Below are positions 1 through 7,005 of a stretch of 51,514 nt of DNA, one piece after another (position 1 is the stretch's first letter; the number at the start of each line of letters is the position of its first letter). A program made the translations under genes and the position numbers. Origin of the DNA: an uncultured Bacteroidales bacterium. Its GTDB lineage: Bacteria; Bacteroidota; Bacteroidia; Bacteroidales; UBA932. A model generated the notes under the pieces. It was not told the DNA's origin and did not search any database. It saw only the letters and a list, made by a program, of their open reading frames with translations. The stretch lies in the NCBI GenBank assembly GCA_900318015.1, contig ONJB01000020.1, positions 1 through 51,514 on the forward strand, read 5' to 3'.

Positions 1-474
1 CTTGACGAAGATGACGGAGAAGGCCACGGCGAGGGCGAGCATCCACAGGGGAACGTCCACCGGGACGATGAGCGGGATGAGGAAGCCGGTGACGAGGTAA
101 CCCTCGTTCACTTCCTCGCCGCGGATCTGGGAGGAGCCGAACTCGATGGCGAGACCCACGAGGTAGGAGACCACGAACAGCGGGAGCATCCGGAGGAGTC
201 CGTACCAGAACATGTGCCAGAAATTCCAGTCGAGGTGGTAGGTGAGGGAGGTCTGCAGGCCCACGTTGTACATGCCGAACAGGGCGGCGGGCACGAGGGC
301 GATGACGACCATGATCATGACACGCTTGAGGTCGATGCCGTCCCGGACGTGGGCGCCTTTCGCGGTCACGGTTCCCGGGACGCGGAGGAAGGTGTCGAAC
401 GCATCGATGGTAGAGTGAAGCCAGTACAGCTTGCCGCCTTTTTCGAAGAGGCCGGGTTTCTTTTCGTCTGCCAT
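1..474 (-). CDS. nqrB: Na+-translocating NADH:quinone reductase subunit B (5' part, cut by window edge)
   Basis: This is the first 158 codons of a membrane protein that begins MADEKKPGLFEKGGKLYWLH and runs off the left edge. NqrB is the integral-membrane, FMN- and riboflavin-binding subunit of the Na+-NQR complex, which couples NADH oxidation by quinone to sodium export. Hydrophobic segments are visible near residues 50-65 (VMIMVVIALVPAALFGMY) and near the edge. The order nqrA then nqrB with a 3-base gap is the usual start of the nqrABCDEF operon, and the rest should lie to the left of the window. The identification rests on the N-terminal sequence and on the adjacent nqrA. RnfD is the main homologous alternative, but it would not follow an nqrA gene. 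Confidence 0.9.
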   Translation of the reverse strand, partial: MADEKKPGLFEKGGKLYWLHSTIDAFDTFLRVPGTVTAKGAHVRDGIDLKRVMIMVVIALVPAALFGMYNVGLQTSLTYHLDWNFWHMFWYGLLRMLPLFVVSYLVGLAIEFGSSQIRGEEVNEGYLVTGFLIPLIVPVDVPLWMLALAVAFSVIFVK

Positions 475-477
475 AAC

Positions 478-1818
478 TTATGCCATTTCTTTAATCATCA
501 GGTCGATACCCTGCTGGATCATGGCCTGGATGTCGTTCTTGGAAGGGTCCACGTAGTCGCAGAGGGCCAGGTCTTCGGGCAGGACCTCGTAGATGCCGAA
601 CTTCTCCATCTTCTCGATGTCGCCCGCGAGGCAGGCCTTGATCAGGTAGATGGGGAAGATGTCCATCGGGGTCACGTCCTCGAAGCACTTGGTCTCGACG
701 AAGGCGCGCGGGCCACCGTGGAGGTTGGTGTCCATGTCGTACTTCTTGCCCGGGGTGAGCCAGGAGAAGTAGCACCAGGAGGAGCTGTGGACTTTCGGCC
801 GGAAGGGCTTCGCCCAACCGAACCACTCGCGCTCCGTGCCTTCGTGCAGGAGGGTGAGCTGGTCCTGGAAGTAGCCGAGGAAGCCGTCGGCGCCGAGGTT
901 CTCGCCGGTGAGGACGTCCCCGCCGATGACGCGGGCGTCCGCCGGGATGTCGACGAGTTCCTTCACGGGCGTGCCCGGGAGGGCGACGACGTAGGCGGGA
1001 TCGGCGACCACGGGGCCGGTGACCGCCACCTTGCGGGTGAGGTCCAGCCTGCCGGTGTTGATGACGCGGCCGAGGGCGGCCAGGAGCGTGACGGGCATGG
1101 TCCACACGGTCTCACCCTTGCGGATGGGGGCGATGTGGCTGATCTGGACACCCACGTTGCCGGCGGGATGCTTGCCGCCCACGGCGTGGACGATCGCATG
1201 CTCCACCTTGTGGAACGGGCTGCTGTTCCAGACGGCCTTGTTCACGGTGAGATGGACGCCTCCGTCCGTCAGCTTGCCGAGGGCGTTCACGCCGGCCTGG
1301 ATGTCGGCGAGGCGGTCGCCGAGGGTGAACTCGGTGTCGGCCGCGAGCGGGGCGGTGCTGAAAGTGGAGACGAAGATGGCCTTCGGACGCAGGTCGGGAT
1401 CCGCCTGGATGCCGTAGGGACGCTGGATGAGGGCGTTCCAGAGGCCGGTCTTGAGAAGGAGCTCCTTCACCGCTTCCGCATCGGCCGGGACTTTCGTCCC
1501 GAAATCGACGTACTCCTGGGAGGCGTCGGCTTCGACGAGGACGGCGAGCAGCTTGCGCTTGTCGCCCCGGACGACGCTCTTCACCGTGCCGCTGACGGGC
1601 GAGGTGACGAGGACCTGGGGCTTCTGCTTGTCGGCGAGGACGGGGGAACCGGCGAGGACGCGGTCGCCTTCCTTCACGAGAAGTCTCGGAAGAAAGCCCT
1701 TGAAATCAGTGGGTTTGACGGCGACAACGCCCGGTTTGACCGTCTTCGCGACCTTCTGGGCGGCGGCACCCTTCACGGGGATGTCGAGGCCCTTTTTCAA
1801 ATCGAGCTGGTTTGGCAT
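478..1818 (-). CDS. nqrA: Na+-translocating NADH:quinone reductase subunit A
   Basis: A 446-residue protein of the length usual for NqrA, the cytoplasmic subunit of the sodium-pumping NADH:quinone reductase. It has the expected N-terminus (LDLKKGLDIPVKG, then a KPTDFKGFLPRLLVKEGD stretch) and a barrel-sandwich-like segment around PVSGTVKSVVRGDKRKLLAV. The C-terminal half ends in a run rich in Asp, Cys and Ile (ALCDYVDPSKNDIQAMIQQG) also typical of the family. It is the first gene of an nqr operon read leftward, with nqrB 3 bases downstream. The start is the ATG before PNQLDLKKG. No strong TAnnTTTG box was found in the AT-rich 85 bases that separate it from the divergent helicase gene; a degenerate TATATTCA lies on this strand near 1845-1855. 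Confidence 0.95.
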   Translation of the reverse strand: MPNQLDLKKGLDIPVKGAAAQKVAKTVKPGVVAVKPTDFKGFLPRLLVKEGDRVLAGSPVLADKQKPQVLVTSPVSGTVKSVVRGDKRKLLAVLVEADASQEYVDFGTKVPADAEAVKELLLKTGLWNALIQRPYGIQADPDLRPKAIFVSTFSTAPLAADTEFTLGDRLADIQAGVNALGKLTDGGVHLTVNKAVWNSSPFHKVEHAIVHAVGGKHPAGNVGVQISHIAPIRKGETVWTMPVTLLAALGRVINTGRLDLTRKVAVTGPVVADPAYVVALPGTPVKELVDIPADARVIGGDVLTGENLGADGFLGYFQDQLTLLHEGTEREWFGWAKPFRPKVHSSSWCYFSWLTPGKKYDMDTNLHGGPRAFVETKCFEDVTPMDIFPIYLIKACLAGDIEKMEKFGIYEVLPEDLALCDYVDPSKNDIQAMIQQGIDLMIKEMA

Positions 1819-1876
1819 TATTGAAACAAATTTGTGTTTCTGAATATATAATGTGCGAATTTACACATTTTTTCGC

Positions 1877-1884
1877 TAATTTCG
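1877..1884 (+). promoter_or_regulatory. Possible -7 element of the uvrD promoter
   Basis: TAATTTCG differs by one base from the Bacteroidetes -7 consensus TAnnTTTG and lies 20 bases before the uvrD start. No clear -33 TTTG was found, so this is a weak call. Confidence 0.35.
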
Positions 1885-1903
1885 TGAAAAAGTAACGGAA
1901 GAT

Positions 1904-4327
1904 ATGAGTGCGATACTCGAGGATTTGAACAAGGAGCAGAGGCAAGCGGTTGAGTGTGTGGAAGGACCGGTGCTGATCGTGGCGGGGGCAGGCTCCGGGA
2001 AGACCCGCGTATTGACTTCCAGAATCGCCTATATGATCGAGAAAGGGACGGATCCCTCCCGGATCCTGGCCCTGACGTTCACCAAGAAGGCGGCCGGCGA
2101 AATGAAGGAGCGCATCGGACAGATGGTGGGGGAGCGCAACGCCCGCCGCATCTGGATGGGCACCTTCCATTCCGTCTTCATCCGGTTCCTGCGGGAGTTC
2201 GCCGACGCCATCGGGTTCCCCCCGACTTTCACCATCTACGACACGGCCGATTCCGTGAGCGCCGTCAAGGACTGCCTCAAGCGGCTGGGGCTGGACGACA
2301 AGATGTACAAGCCCAAGGATGTGCTCGCCCGCATCTCCAAGGCGAAGAACGACCTGGTCACGCCCACGCCGTACGCCAACGGCGCCGGCGGCTACCGGGA
2401 CGACGACCGCCTGCACAAGAAACCCGAGATCTACCGGGTGTACCAGGCGTATTGCCAGTTGTGCCGGCAGTCCGGGGTGATGGACTTCGACGACATCCTC
2501 CTGTACATGAACATCCTGCTGAAGCAGAGTCCCGATGCGCTGACGTCGATTTCCGAACGGTTCGACGCCATCATGGTGGACGAGTACCAGGACACCAACT
2601 ACGCGCAGTACCTGATTCTCAAGAAGCTCGCGGCGGTGCACCGGAACCTGTGCGTGGTGGGGGACGACTCCCAGTCCATCTACGCCTTCCGCGGCGCCAA
2701 GATCGAGAACATCCTGAACTTCAAGAAGGACTTCCCGGAGGCGAAGACCTTCCGCCTGGAGCGCAACTACCGCTCCACCCGGAACATCGTGAATGCGGCC
2801 AACACATTGATTGCCAATAATGAAGGACGTATTCCGAAACAGTGCGTGTCGATGGGCGAGGAAGGGGAGAAGATCCGCCTCGTGCGGGCCTACACGGAGC
2901 AGGAGGAAGCGGCCCTCATCGCTTCGGCCATCCTGCAGCGGATGCACGAGGTCCATGCGGAATACGAGGACTTCGCCATCCTGTACCGTACGAACGCCCA
3001 GTCCCGCGCCCTCGAGGAGCAGCTCCGCAAGCGGAACATTCCCTACGTGATCTACTCGGGGAATTCCTTCTTCGAGCGGGCGGAGGTCAAGGACATGATG
3101 GCGTATTTCAAATTGGCGGCGAACCCGAATGACGACGAGTCCTTCAAGCGGGCGGTGAACAAGCCGGCCCGCGGGATCGGCGACACGTCGCTGGCGGCGT
3201 TGGCCGCGGCGGCGCAGGCGAAGGGCACTTCGCTGTACGGCGCCGCCTGGGCGGAGGACCTGGAGACCTTCGGCCTCCGCGCCGCCGCCGTCGGCAAGAT
3301 CCGCGGTTTCTGTACGATGATCGCCAAGGTCGCGGAGACGCTGGAGCGGACGGACGCCTACGAGGCCGCGAAGACCCTCGCCAGCGACTCCGGCCTGTAC
3401 CTTTTCTACAAGAGTGACAACTCGATCGAGGGGCAGGCCCGCGCCGCGAACGTCCAGGAACTCCTGGACAGCGTGGCGGGTTATGTGGAGGAAGTGCAGG
3501 GAGAATACCGCAACGAGATGCTGGAGGACGGGCAGGGAGAAGTGCCGGATTCCGAACTTCCGCTCGTCACCCTGCCGGCTTTCCTGGAGAACATCTCCCT
3601 CCTGTCCAGTGTGGACGTGGCAGAGGACGAAACCTCCAACAAGGTGGCCCTGATGACGGCCCATTCCGCCAAGGGCCTGGAATTCCCCTACGTCTTCGTC
3701 TCCGGCATGGAGGAGAACCTGTTCCCCTCCGGCGGCTGGATGCTCACGGAACCGGAGCTGGAAGAGGAGCGCCGCCTGTTCTATGTGGCCCTGACGCGGG
3801 CAAAGACGGCCGTTGCGCTCACTTTCGCCCAGACTCGTATGCGCAACGGAAAGCATGAGAGCAACGCCCCCAGCCGCTTCCTCCGGGAAATTGCGCCGCA
3901 GTATCTGCAGAATCCTCTCCGGAAGGAGGATTTCCAGGTGGATAGGCCGGTCGATGATGACGACCATCCGGGATTCCGGTTCGGAAGGTTCGGCGGAGGA
4001 AGGGAGATTTCTCCACGCGCTCCGCTTGGTCGAAATGACAAAGGAGGAGTGTCCCGGGGAACGAATAGTCCTGTCGGAATACCCCGTCCGACAAGCCGGG
4101 AGGCCCTGCTGAACAGGCCGTTGCCGCCCAAGGTCCCGGATTCGGAATTCACGCCGGACCCGATGTCCAGCTTCCGGGTGGGCGACCGGATCGAACATAA
4201 TCGATTCGGGGTTGGAAAAGTCCTAAAAATATCTGGCGAAGTGCCAGATATTAAGGCTATTATCGCTTTTGAAAAGTTTGGCGAAAAAATATTATTATTG
4301 AAATATGCTAAAATTCGCCATATTTAA
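1904..4327 (+). CDS. UvrD/PcrA-type superfamily 1A DNA helicase
   Basis: An 807-residue ATP-dependent 3'-5' helicase of the UvrD/PcrA/Rep group, acting in repair, replication restart and clearance of protein from DNA. The Walker A motif GAGSGKT is at residues 28-34 and motif II DEYQD at 226-230. Motif III (GDDSQSIYAFRGA), motif IV (LERNYRST), motif V (TAHSAKGLEF) and motif VI (ALTRAK) follow in order. The C-terminus carries a small beta domain (SSFRVGDRIEHNRFGVGKVL), as in PcrA/UvrD, where it contacts RNA polymerase. At about 807 residues it is longer than the usual 720-770. The extra length falls in the linker before this last domain, where a repeat-like DNA segment is translated (see the repeat at 4003-4103). 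Whether to call it pcrA or uvrD cannot be settled from sequence alone. Confidence 0.93.
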   Translation: MSAILEDLNKEQRQAVECVEGPVLIVAGAGSGKTRVLTSRIAYMIEKGTDPSRILALTFTKKAAGEMKERIGQMVGERNARRIWMGTFHSVFIRFLREFADAIGFPPTFTIYDTADSVSAVKDCLKRLGLDDKMYKPKDVLARISKAKNDLVTPTPYANGAGGYRDDDRLHKKPEIYRVYQAYCQLCRQSGVMDFDDILLYMNILLKQSPDALTSISERFDAIMVDEYQDTNYAQYLILKKLAAVHRNLCVVGDDSQSIYAFRGAKIENILNFKKDFPEAKTFRLERNYRSTRNIVNAANTLIANNEGRIPKQCVSMGEEGEKIRLVRAYTEQEEAALIASAILQRMHEVHAEYEDFAILYRTNAQSRALEEQLRKRNIPYVIYSGNSFFERAEVKDMMAYFKLAANPNDDESFKRAVNKPARGIGDTSLAALAAAAQAKGTSLYGAAWAEDLETFGLRAAAVGKIRGFCTMIAKVAETLERTDAYEAAKTLASDSGLYLFYKSDNSIEGQARAANVQELLDSVAGYVEEVQGEYRNEMLEDGQGEVPDSELPLVTLPAFLENISLLSSVDVAEDETSNKVALMTAHSAKGLEFPYVFVSGMEENLFPSGGWMLTEPELEEERRLFYVALTRAKTAVALTFAQTRMRNGKHESNAPSRFLREIAPQYLQNPLRKEDFQVDRPVDDDDHPGFRFGRFGGGREISPRAPLGRNDKGGVSRGTNSPVGIPRPTSREALLNRPLPPKVPDSEFTPDPMSSFRVGDRIEHNRFGVGKVLKISGEVPDIKAIIAFEKFGEKILLLKYAKIRHI
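4003..4103. repeat. REP-like interspersed repeat sequence translated within the helicase linker
   Basis: The stretch carries the pattern gagatttctc...gctccgcttggtcgaaatgaca (4005-4040), which resembles widespread dispersed bacterial repeats whose shadow translations read like FDQAERVEKS. It is followed by a small hairpin, gtcgga at 4073-4078 against tccgac at 4087-4092. It remains in frame and encodes a low-complexity basic linker (REISPRAPLGRNDKGG). Identification as a repeat is from memory of similar sequences; only one copy is inside this window. Confidence 0.5.
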
Positions 4328-4358
4328 CTTGTGATATGGAAAATCTTTCGTATATTTG
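4328..4358 (+). promoter_or_regulatory. Promoter immediately after the helicase gene
   Basis: A -33-like CTTG (4328-4331), 19 bases, then a perfect -7 TATATTTG (4351-4358). No credible coding region follows before the terminator at 4454-4486, so the promoter probably drives a small RNA. Confidence 0.55.
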
Positions 4359-4364
4359 TCACGA

Positions 4365-4487
4365 AGTTTTTCATAGTTTAAGTTTAGGTTAAGTAGCGGG
4401 CCCGACGCAGTGATGCGTCGGGCTCGTGAAATTAGGACTGGTATAGAATTGAAAAATCCAACCCCGGCGGGGCTGGATTTCGTTTTT
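4365..4487 (+). ncRNA. Candidate small RNA of about 120 nt
   Basis: The interval has its own promoter (TATATTTG at 4351-4358) and ends at a terminator hairpin followed by cgttttt (4454-4486). In between is a perfect 10-bp GC-rich hairpin, gcccgacgca at 4400-4409 against tgcgtcgggc at 4414-4423 with a GTGA loop. No open frame with coding character fits inside. A 9-base direct repeat TTAGGACTG occurs at 4432-4440 and 4498-4506, flanking the terminator. The family was not recognised; 6S RNA or another conserved Bacteroidetes RNA is possible. The ends are inferred from promoter and terminator only. Confidence 0.45.
4454..4486. terminator. Bidirectional rho-independent terminator
   Basis: The stem aaatcca-a-cccc pairs with gggg-c-tggattt across a GGC loop. 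T-rich tails occur on both strands (cgttttt on plus, a run of T on minus), so it can end the candidate small RNA from the left and glnA from the right. Confidence 0.75.
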
Positions 4488-4522
4488 CATGGTTCAGTTA
4501 GGACTGACTGTTTTCGAGACTG

Positions 4523-6037
4523 CTAGCCGCAGTAGAAGTATTGGTCCACGAGTTTCCGCATGAGGGCCGGGTCCTTCTTGGCGTCGGCGTGCAGGTGCTT
4601 GTCGTGGTGGCTCTTGAGGGCGTTGATGATTCCGTCGATCATGCGGGGCTTGAAAACGCCTGCTTCCTCATAGGCGGCGCGGGCTTTCTCCAGGCAGGCG
4701 GCGGATTCGGCGCAGCAGGTCGGGAGAGAGTCGAGAGTCGCGAGCCGGGCGGCGTTCTCGCTCTTGTGGATGTCCATGTCCACATACTTGTCGTCCGCGA
4801 TCTTCAGGGCCTCGTCGACCGGCATCTCCAGGCCCTTGCGGGCGGCGACGCACAGGCCGGCCATCAGCTGGTAGATGTCGGCCGAGCAGTCGGGACTGCG
4901 CATTTCGAAGGTCTGCTTGTCGGTGGTGTCTGCAGGGACCGGCTGCTCGTGGGGATTGGCCCGGGTGCACATGTCCACCCCGGAAGACCAGCCCAGCGGC
5001 ACCCGGACCAGGGCGGAGCGGTTGCAATCGCCCCAGCACACATTGGTCGGCGCTTCCTGGTGCGGAACCAGGCGGAAGTAGGAAGTGGGGTTCTTGTTGC
5101 CGAAGGCGGTGATTGACGGGGCCATCAGCATCAGGCCGGCGATGGCGCGGCGGGCGACCTCGGACAGCTTGCCGTCCGGACCCAGGGTGGCGTTCTTGCC
5201 GTCCTTCATCAGGCGCATGTGGATGTGCATGCCGGAACCGGCCTTGCCCACGGTGATCTTCGGGGCGAAGGACACGTCCAGGCCCCACTGGTACGCGAGG
5301 TTCCGGATGACCCATTTCGCCAGCAGGAGCTGGTCGGCGGCCGTTTCCACCGGGTTCGGGAGGAACTCGATCTCATTCTGTTCGTAGATTTTCCCGTCCA
5401 GGGTGAAGTTGCCTACCTCGCTGTGCCCGTACTTGATCTGGCCACCGGTCTTGGCGACATGGACCATGCAGGCCCGGCGGAAGTCGTTCAGTTTCGCGAA
5501 GGGTTCGGACTCGTGGTAGCCCTTCTGGTCCGTGGCGGGGAACAGCGGATCCGCGTCGGTGATCACGTAATACTCCAGTTCGCCCATGGCCTCGAAGGTC
5601 AGGCCGGTGGACTGGTAGAAGGCGTCCTCGGCCCGCATCAGGGTCATGTACGGGGCGCAGTCGAACGGCTCGCCGTCCTTCGTGAAGAAACTGCACAGGA
5701 AGCACAGGGTCGGAATCTCATTGAACGGGTCCACGAACGCGGTCCGGTAGCGCGGAATGACGTACAGGTCGCTGTTTCCGGCCTCGATGAAAGAAGGGAA
5801 CAGGCTCGACCCGTCCACGCGTTCGCCTTCGGTGAGGATCGTCTCCACATAGGCGAGGTTGTTCACGGTGAAGTTCAGGGTCTTCACGCGGCCGTCTTCG
5901 GCCGGATACATGAAGTCCACCATCCGGATTCCTTTCTCCCGGATGAACTTGATCATGTCGGCGCGGGTGAATTCCTGCGGCAGCTTGCCCAGGAAGGAAA
6001 CCACCTCGTTGGGGTTCAGTTCGATGCGATGGTCCAT
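4523..6037 (-). CDS. glnA: Glutamine synthetase, type I-like
   Basis: A 504-residue glutamine synthetase forming glutamine from glutamate, ammonia and ATP in the cytoplasm. Recognisable segments are the beta-grasp start (IKFIREKGIRMVDFMYP), VDGSSLFPSF (the DGSS signature), the catalytic-domain GSGMHIHMRLMKDGKN, and the NPTSYFRLVPHQEAPTNVCW ATP/glutamate-site region ending in NRSALVRVP. The length fits type I enzymes (about 450-500), not the 700-residue type III enzyme common in Bacteroides. The NLYDLP-type adenylylation segment of enterobacterial enzymes is not visible, so control by adenylylation is unlikely. It is a single-gene unit with a strong promoter at 6063-6093 and a shared terminator at 4454-4486. 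The start chosen is ATG before DHRIELNPNE. Confidence 0.95.
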   Translation of the reverse strand: MDHRIELNPNEVVSFLGKLPQEFTRADMIKFIREKGIRMVDFMYPAEDGRVKTLNFTVNNLAYVETILTEGERVDGSSLFPSFIEAGNSDLYVIPRYRTAFVDPFNEIPTLCFLCSFFTKDGEPFDCAPYMTLMRAEDAFYQSTGLTFEAMGELEYYVITDADPLFPATDQKGYHESEPFAKLNDFRRACMVHVAKTGGQIKYGHSEVGNFTLDGKIYEQNEIEFLPNPVETAADQLLLAKWVIRNLAYQWGLDVSFAPKITVGKAGSGMHIHMRLMKDGKNATLGPDGKLSEVARRAIAGLMLMAPSITAFGNKNPTSYFRLVPHQEAPTNVCWGDCNRSALVRVPLGWSSGVDMCTRANPHEQPVPADTTDKQTFEMRSPDCSADIYQLMAGLCVAARKGLEMPVDEALKIADDKYVDMDIHKSENAARLATLDSLPTCCAESAACLEKARAAYEEAGVFKPRMIDGIINALKSHHDKHLHADAKKDPALMRKLVDQYFYCG

Positions 6038-6062
6038 TATTATTTATGCGGTTGTTCGTGCA

Positions 6063-6093
6063 CAAAGATAATGAATCATTATCGAAATGCAAA
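6063..6093 (-). promoter_or_regulatory. glnA promoter
   Basis: On the minus strand, TTTG (6090-6093), 19 bases, then TATCTTTG (6063-6070) matches the Bacteroidetes housekeeping promoter consensus exactly. It lies 25 bases upstream of the glnA ATG. Confidence 0.8.
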
Positions 6094-6129
6094 TACTTCC
6101 TTTCAATTCTTAACTTGCGGTTGGGCGCC

Positions 6130-6161
6130 CTTGATTTTTTCGGAAACTATCCTTACCTTTG
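6130..6161 (+). promoter_or_regulatory. tRNA-Gly promoter
   Basis: CTTG (6130-6133), 20 bases, TACCTTTG (6154-6161). The tRNA 5' end lies 9 bases further on. Confidence 0.7.
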
Positions 6162-6170
6162 TCATCCCAT

Positions 6171-6243
6171 GCGGAATTAGCTCAGTTGGTAGAGCGTTGG
6201 CTTCCCAAGCCGAAGGTCGCGAGTTCGAACCTCGTATTCCGCT
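6171..6243 (+). tRNA. tRNA-Gly(CCC)
   Basis: A 73-nt cloverleaf. The acceptor GCGGAAT pairs with ATTCCGC, discriminator T. The D arm is GCTC/GAGC with G18-G19 present. The anticodon arm is TTGGC/GCCGA with loop TTCCCAA, giving anticodon CCC. The T loop is TTCGAAC. CCA is not encoded (the gene is followed by CA). It has its own promoter and terminator. Confidence 0.95.
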
Positions 6244-6246
6244 CAC

Positions 6247-6280
6247 GGAAAAAGTCTGGCCCGACGGCCAGACTTTTTCC
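6247..6280 (+). terminator. Terminator of the tRNA-Gly gene
   Basis: A perfect 15-bp stem, ggaaaaagtctggcc (6247-6261) against ggccagactttttcc (6266-6280), with a 4-base loop. The A and T tracts lie inside the stem, so it can act on both strands. Confidence 0.8.
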
Positions 6281-6333
6281 TGTCTAATCTCCGGGGGACT
6301 GATTCCCCCAGACAGCGTCGCTTCGCTCCGTAT

Positions 6334-6741
6334 CTACAGGTGAATGGCAAGCAGTTCGTTCCCGAGGCGGTGCAGGGCCGATTCAATCTTCTCTTTCTGG
6401 GCTTTTCTGGGCTTCGTAAGTCCATTCGCATAGTGCCAGAGTTGTTTTTGGTTGATGCCCGTCAGACGCTCTAGCGCCGATTTCGTGAAAACCCCATAGT
6501 AGACCGAAAGGAGGCTCTTGACATCCATTTTGAATTCGATCGTGTATCCGCCCTTCAGCATTTCGGGGATTTCATGGCCCATTTCTTCACAGGTTTCGAT
6601 CAAGTCCTCGATGGCCTCGGTCAGCTTCTCCTTGATTTCCGTGATGGTCGCCCCGGTAGCCGCCACACCGTCCACCTCTTTTACGTAGGCGCAGTAGTTG
6701 TTTTCCGTGCATTCGATGATGCCAGTCAGTTGATGTCTCAT
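6334..6741 (-). CDS. hicB: HicB-type antitoxin with C-terminal helix-turn-helix
   Basis: A 135-residue HicB antitoxin. The N-terminal part (residues about 1-75) has the partial RNase H-like HicB fold signature: CTENNYCAYVKEVDGVAATG followed by a helical segment with many Glu residues. The C-terminal part contains a DNA-binding helix-turn-helix (ALERLTGINQKQLWHYANG), expected to repress the operon. It lies 12 bases downstream of the hicA toxin gene on the same strand, the classic hicAB order, and should neutralise HicA and control transcription. The 3' end approaches the tRNA-Gly terminator convergently. Confidence 0.88.
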   Translation of the reverse strand: MRHQLTGIIECTENNYCAYVKEVDGVAATGATITEIKEKLTEAIEDLIETCEEMGHEIPEMLKGGYTIEFKMDVKSLLSVYYGVFTKSALERLTGINQKQLWHYANGLTKPRKAQKEKIESALHRLGNELLAIHL

Positions 6742-6753
6742 ATCTTTTTGTCC

Positions 6754-6945
6754 TTATTTCAGCCCTGCTTGCCGCAAGATGGAATTCAACGCATTGGCCC
6801 AAATGTCATCACTGGCTTTCCCGACGATTGTGATCGGTCTTCGTGCTCCGGGCTTCGTGAAAATATGATGATCGCCCCTGGTTCTGTCATAGGTCCAACC
6901 GTTCTGCTCCAGAAGGTCGATCACCTCGTGCACCTTCTTTTTCAT
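6754..6945 (-). CDS. hicA: HicA-type mRNA interferase toxin
   Basis: A 63-residue HicA toxin with a double-stranded-RNA-binding-like fold. HicA cleaves mRNA and tmRNA independently of ribosomes until HicB binds it. The catalytic histidine region is visible as GDHHIFTKPG, followed by RPITIVGKASDDIWANALNSILRQAGL, typical of the family end. The start chosen is ATG of MKKKVHEVIDLL; an in-frame TTG four codons upstream is possible but less likely. It is the first gene of the hicAB pair, with a promoter at 6955-6986. Confidence 0.88.
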   Translation of the reverse strand: MKKKVHEVIDLLEQNGWTYDRTRGDHHIFTKPGARRPITIVGKASDDIWANALNSILRQAGLK

Positions 6946-6954
6946 ACCTTCGTA

Positions 6955-6986
6955 CAAAAGTAACTATAATTCTATAATTCTACAAG
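6955..6986 (-). promoter_or_regulatory. hicAB promoter with operator-like direct repeat
   Basis: On the minus strand, CTTG (6983-6986), 20 bases, TACTTTTG (6955-6962). The spacer contains two adjacent copies of an 8-base unit (tataattc on the plus strand, about 6965-6980). That position between the two promoter boxes suits a HicB operator; the operator role is inferred. Confidence 0.55.
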
Positions 6987-7005
6987 AAAAATAGAAATTT
7001 AGTTT

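Noticed and set aside
214-1824. Long plus-strand frame over nqrA
   Set aside because: Antisense to nqrA, which has full family similarity; composition rich in Asp, His and Gly as in other shadows.
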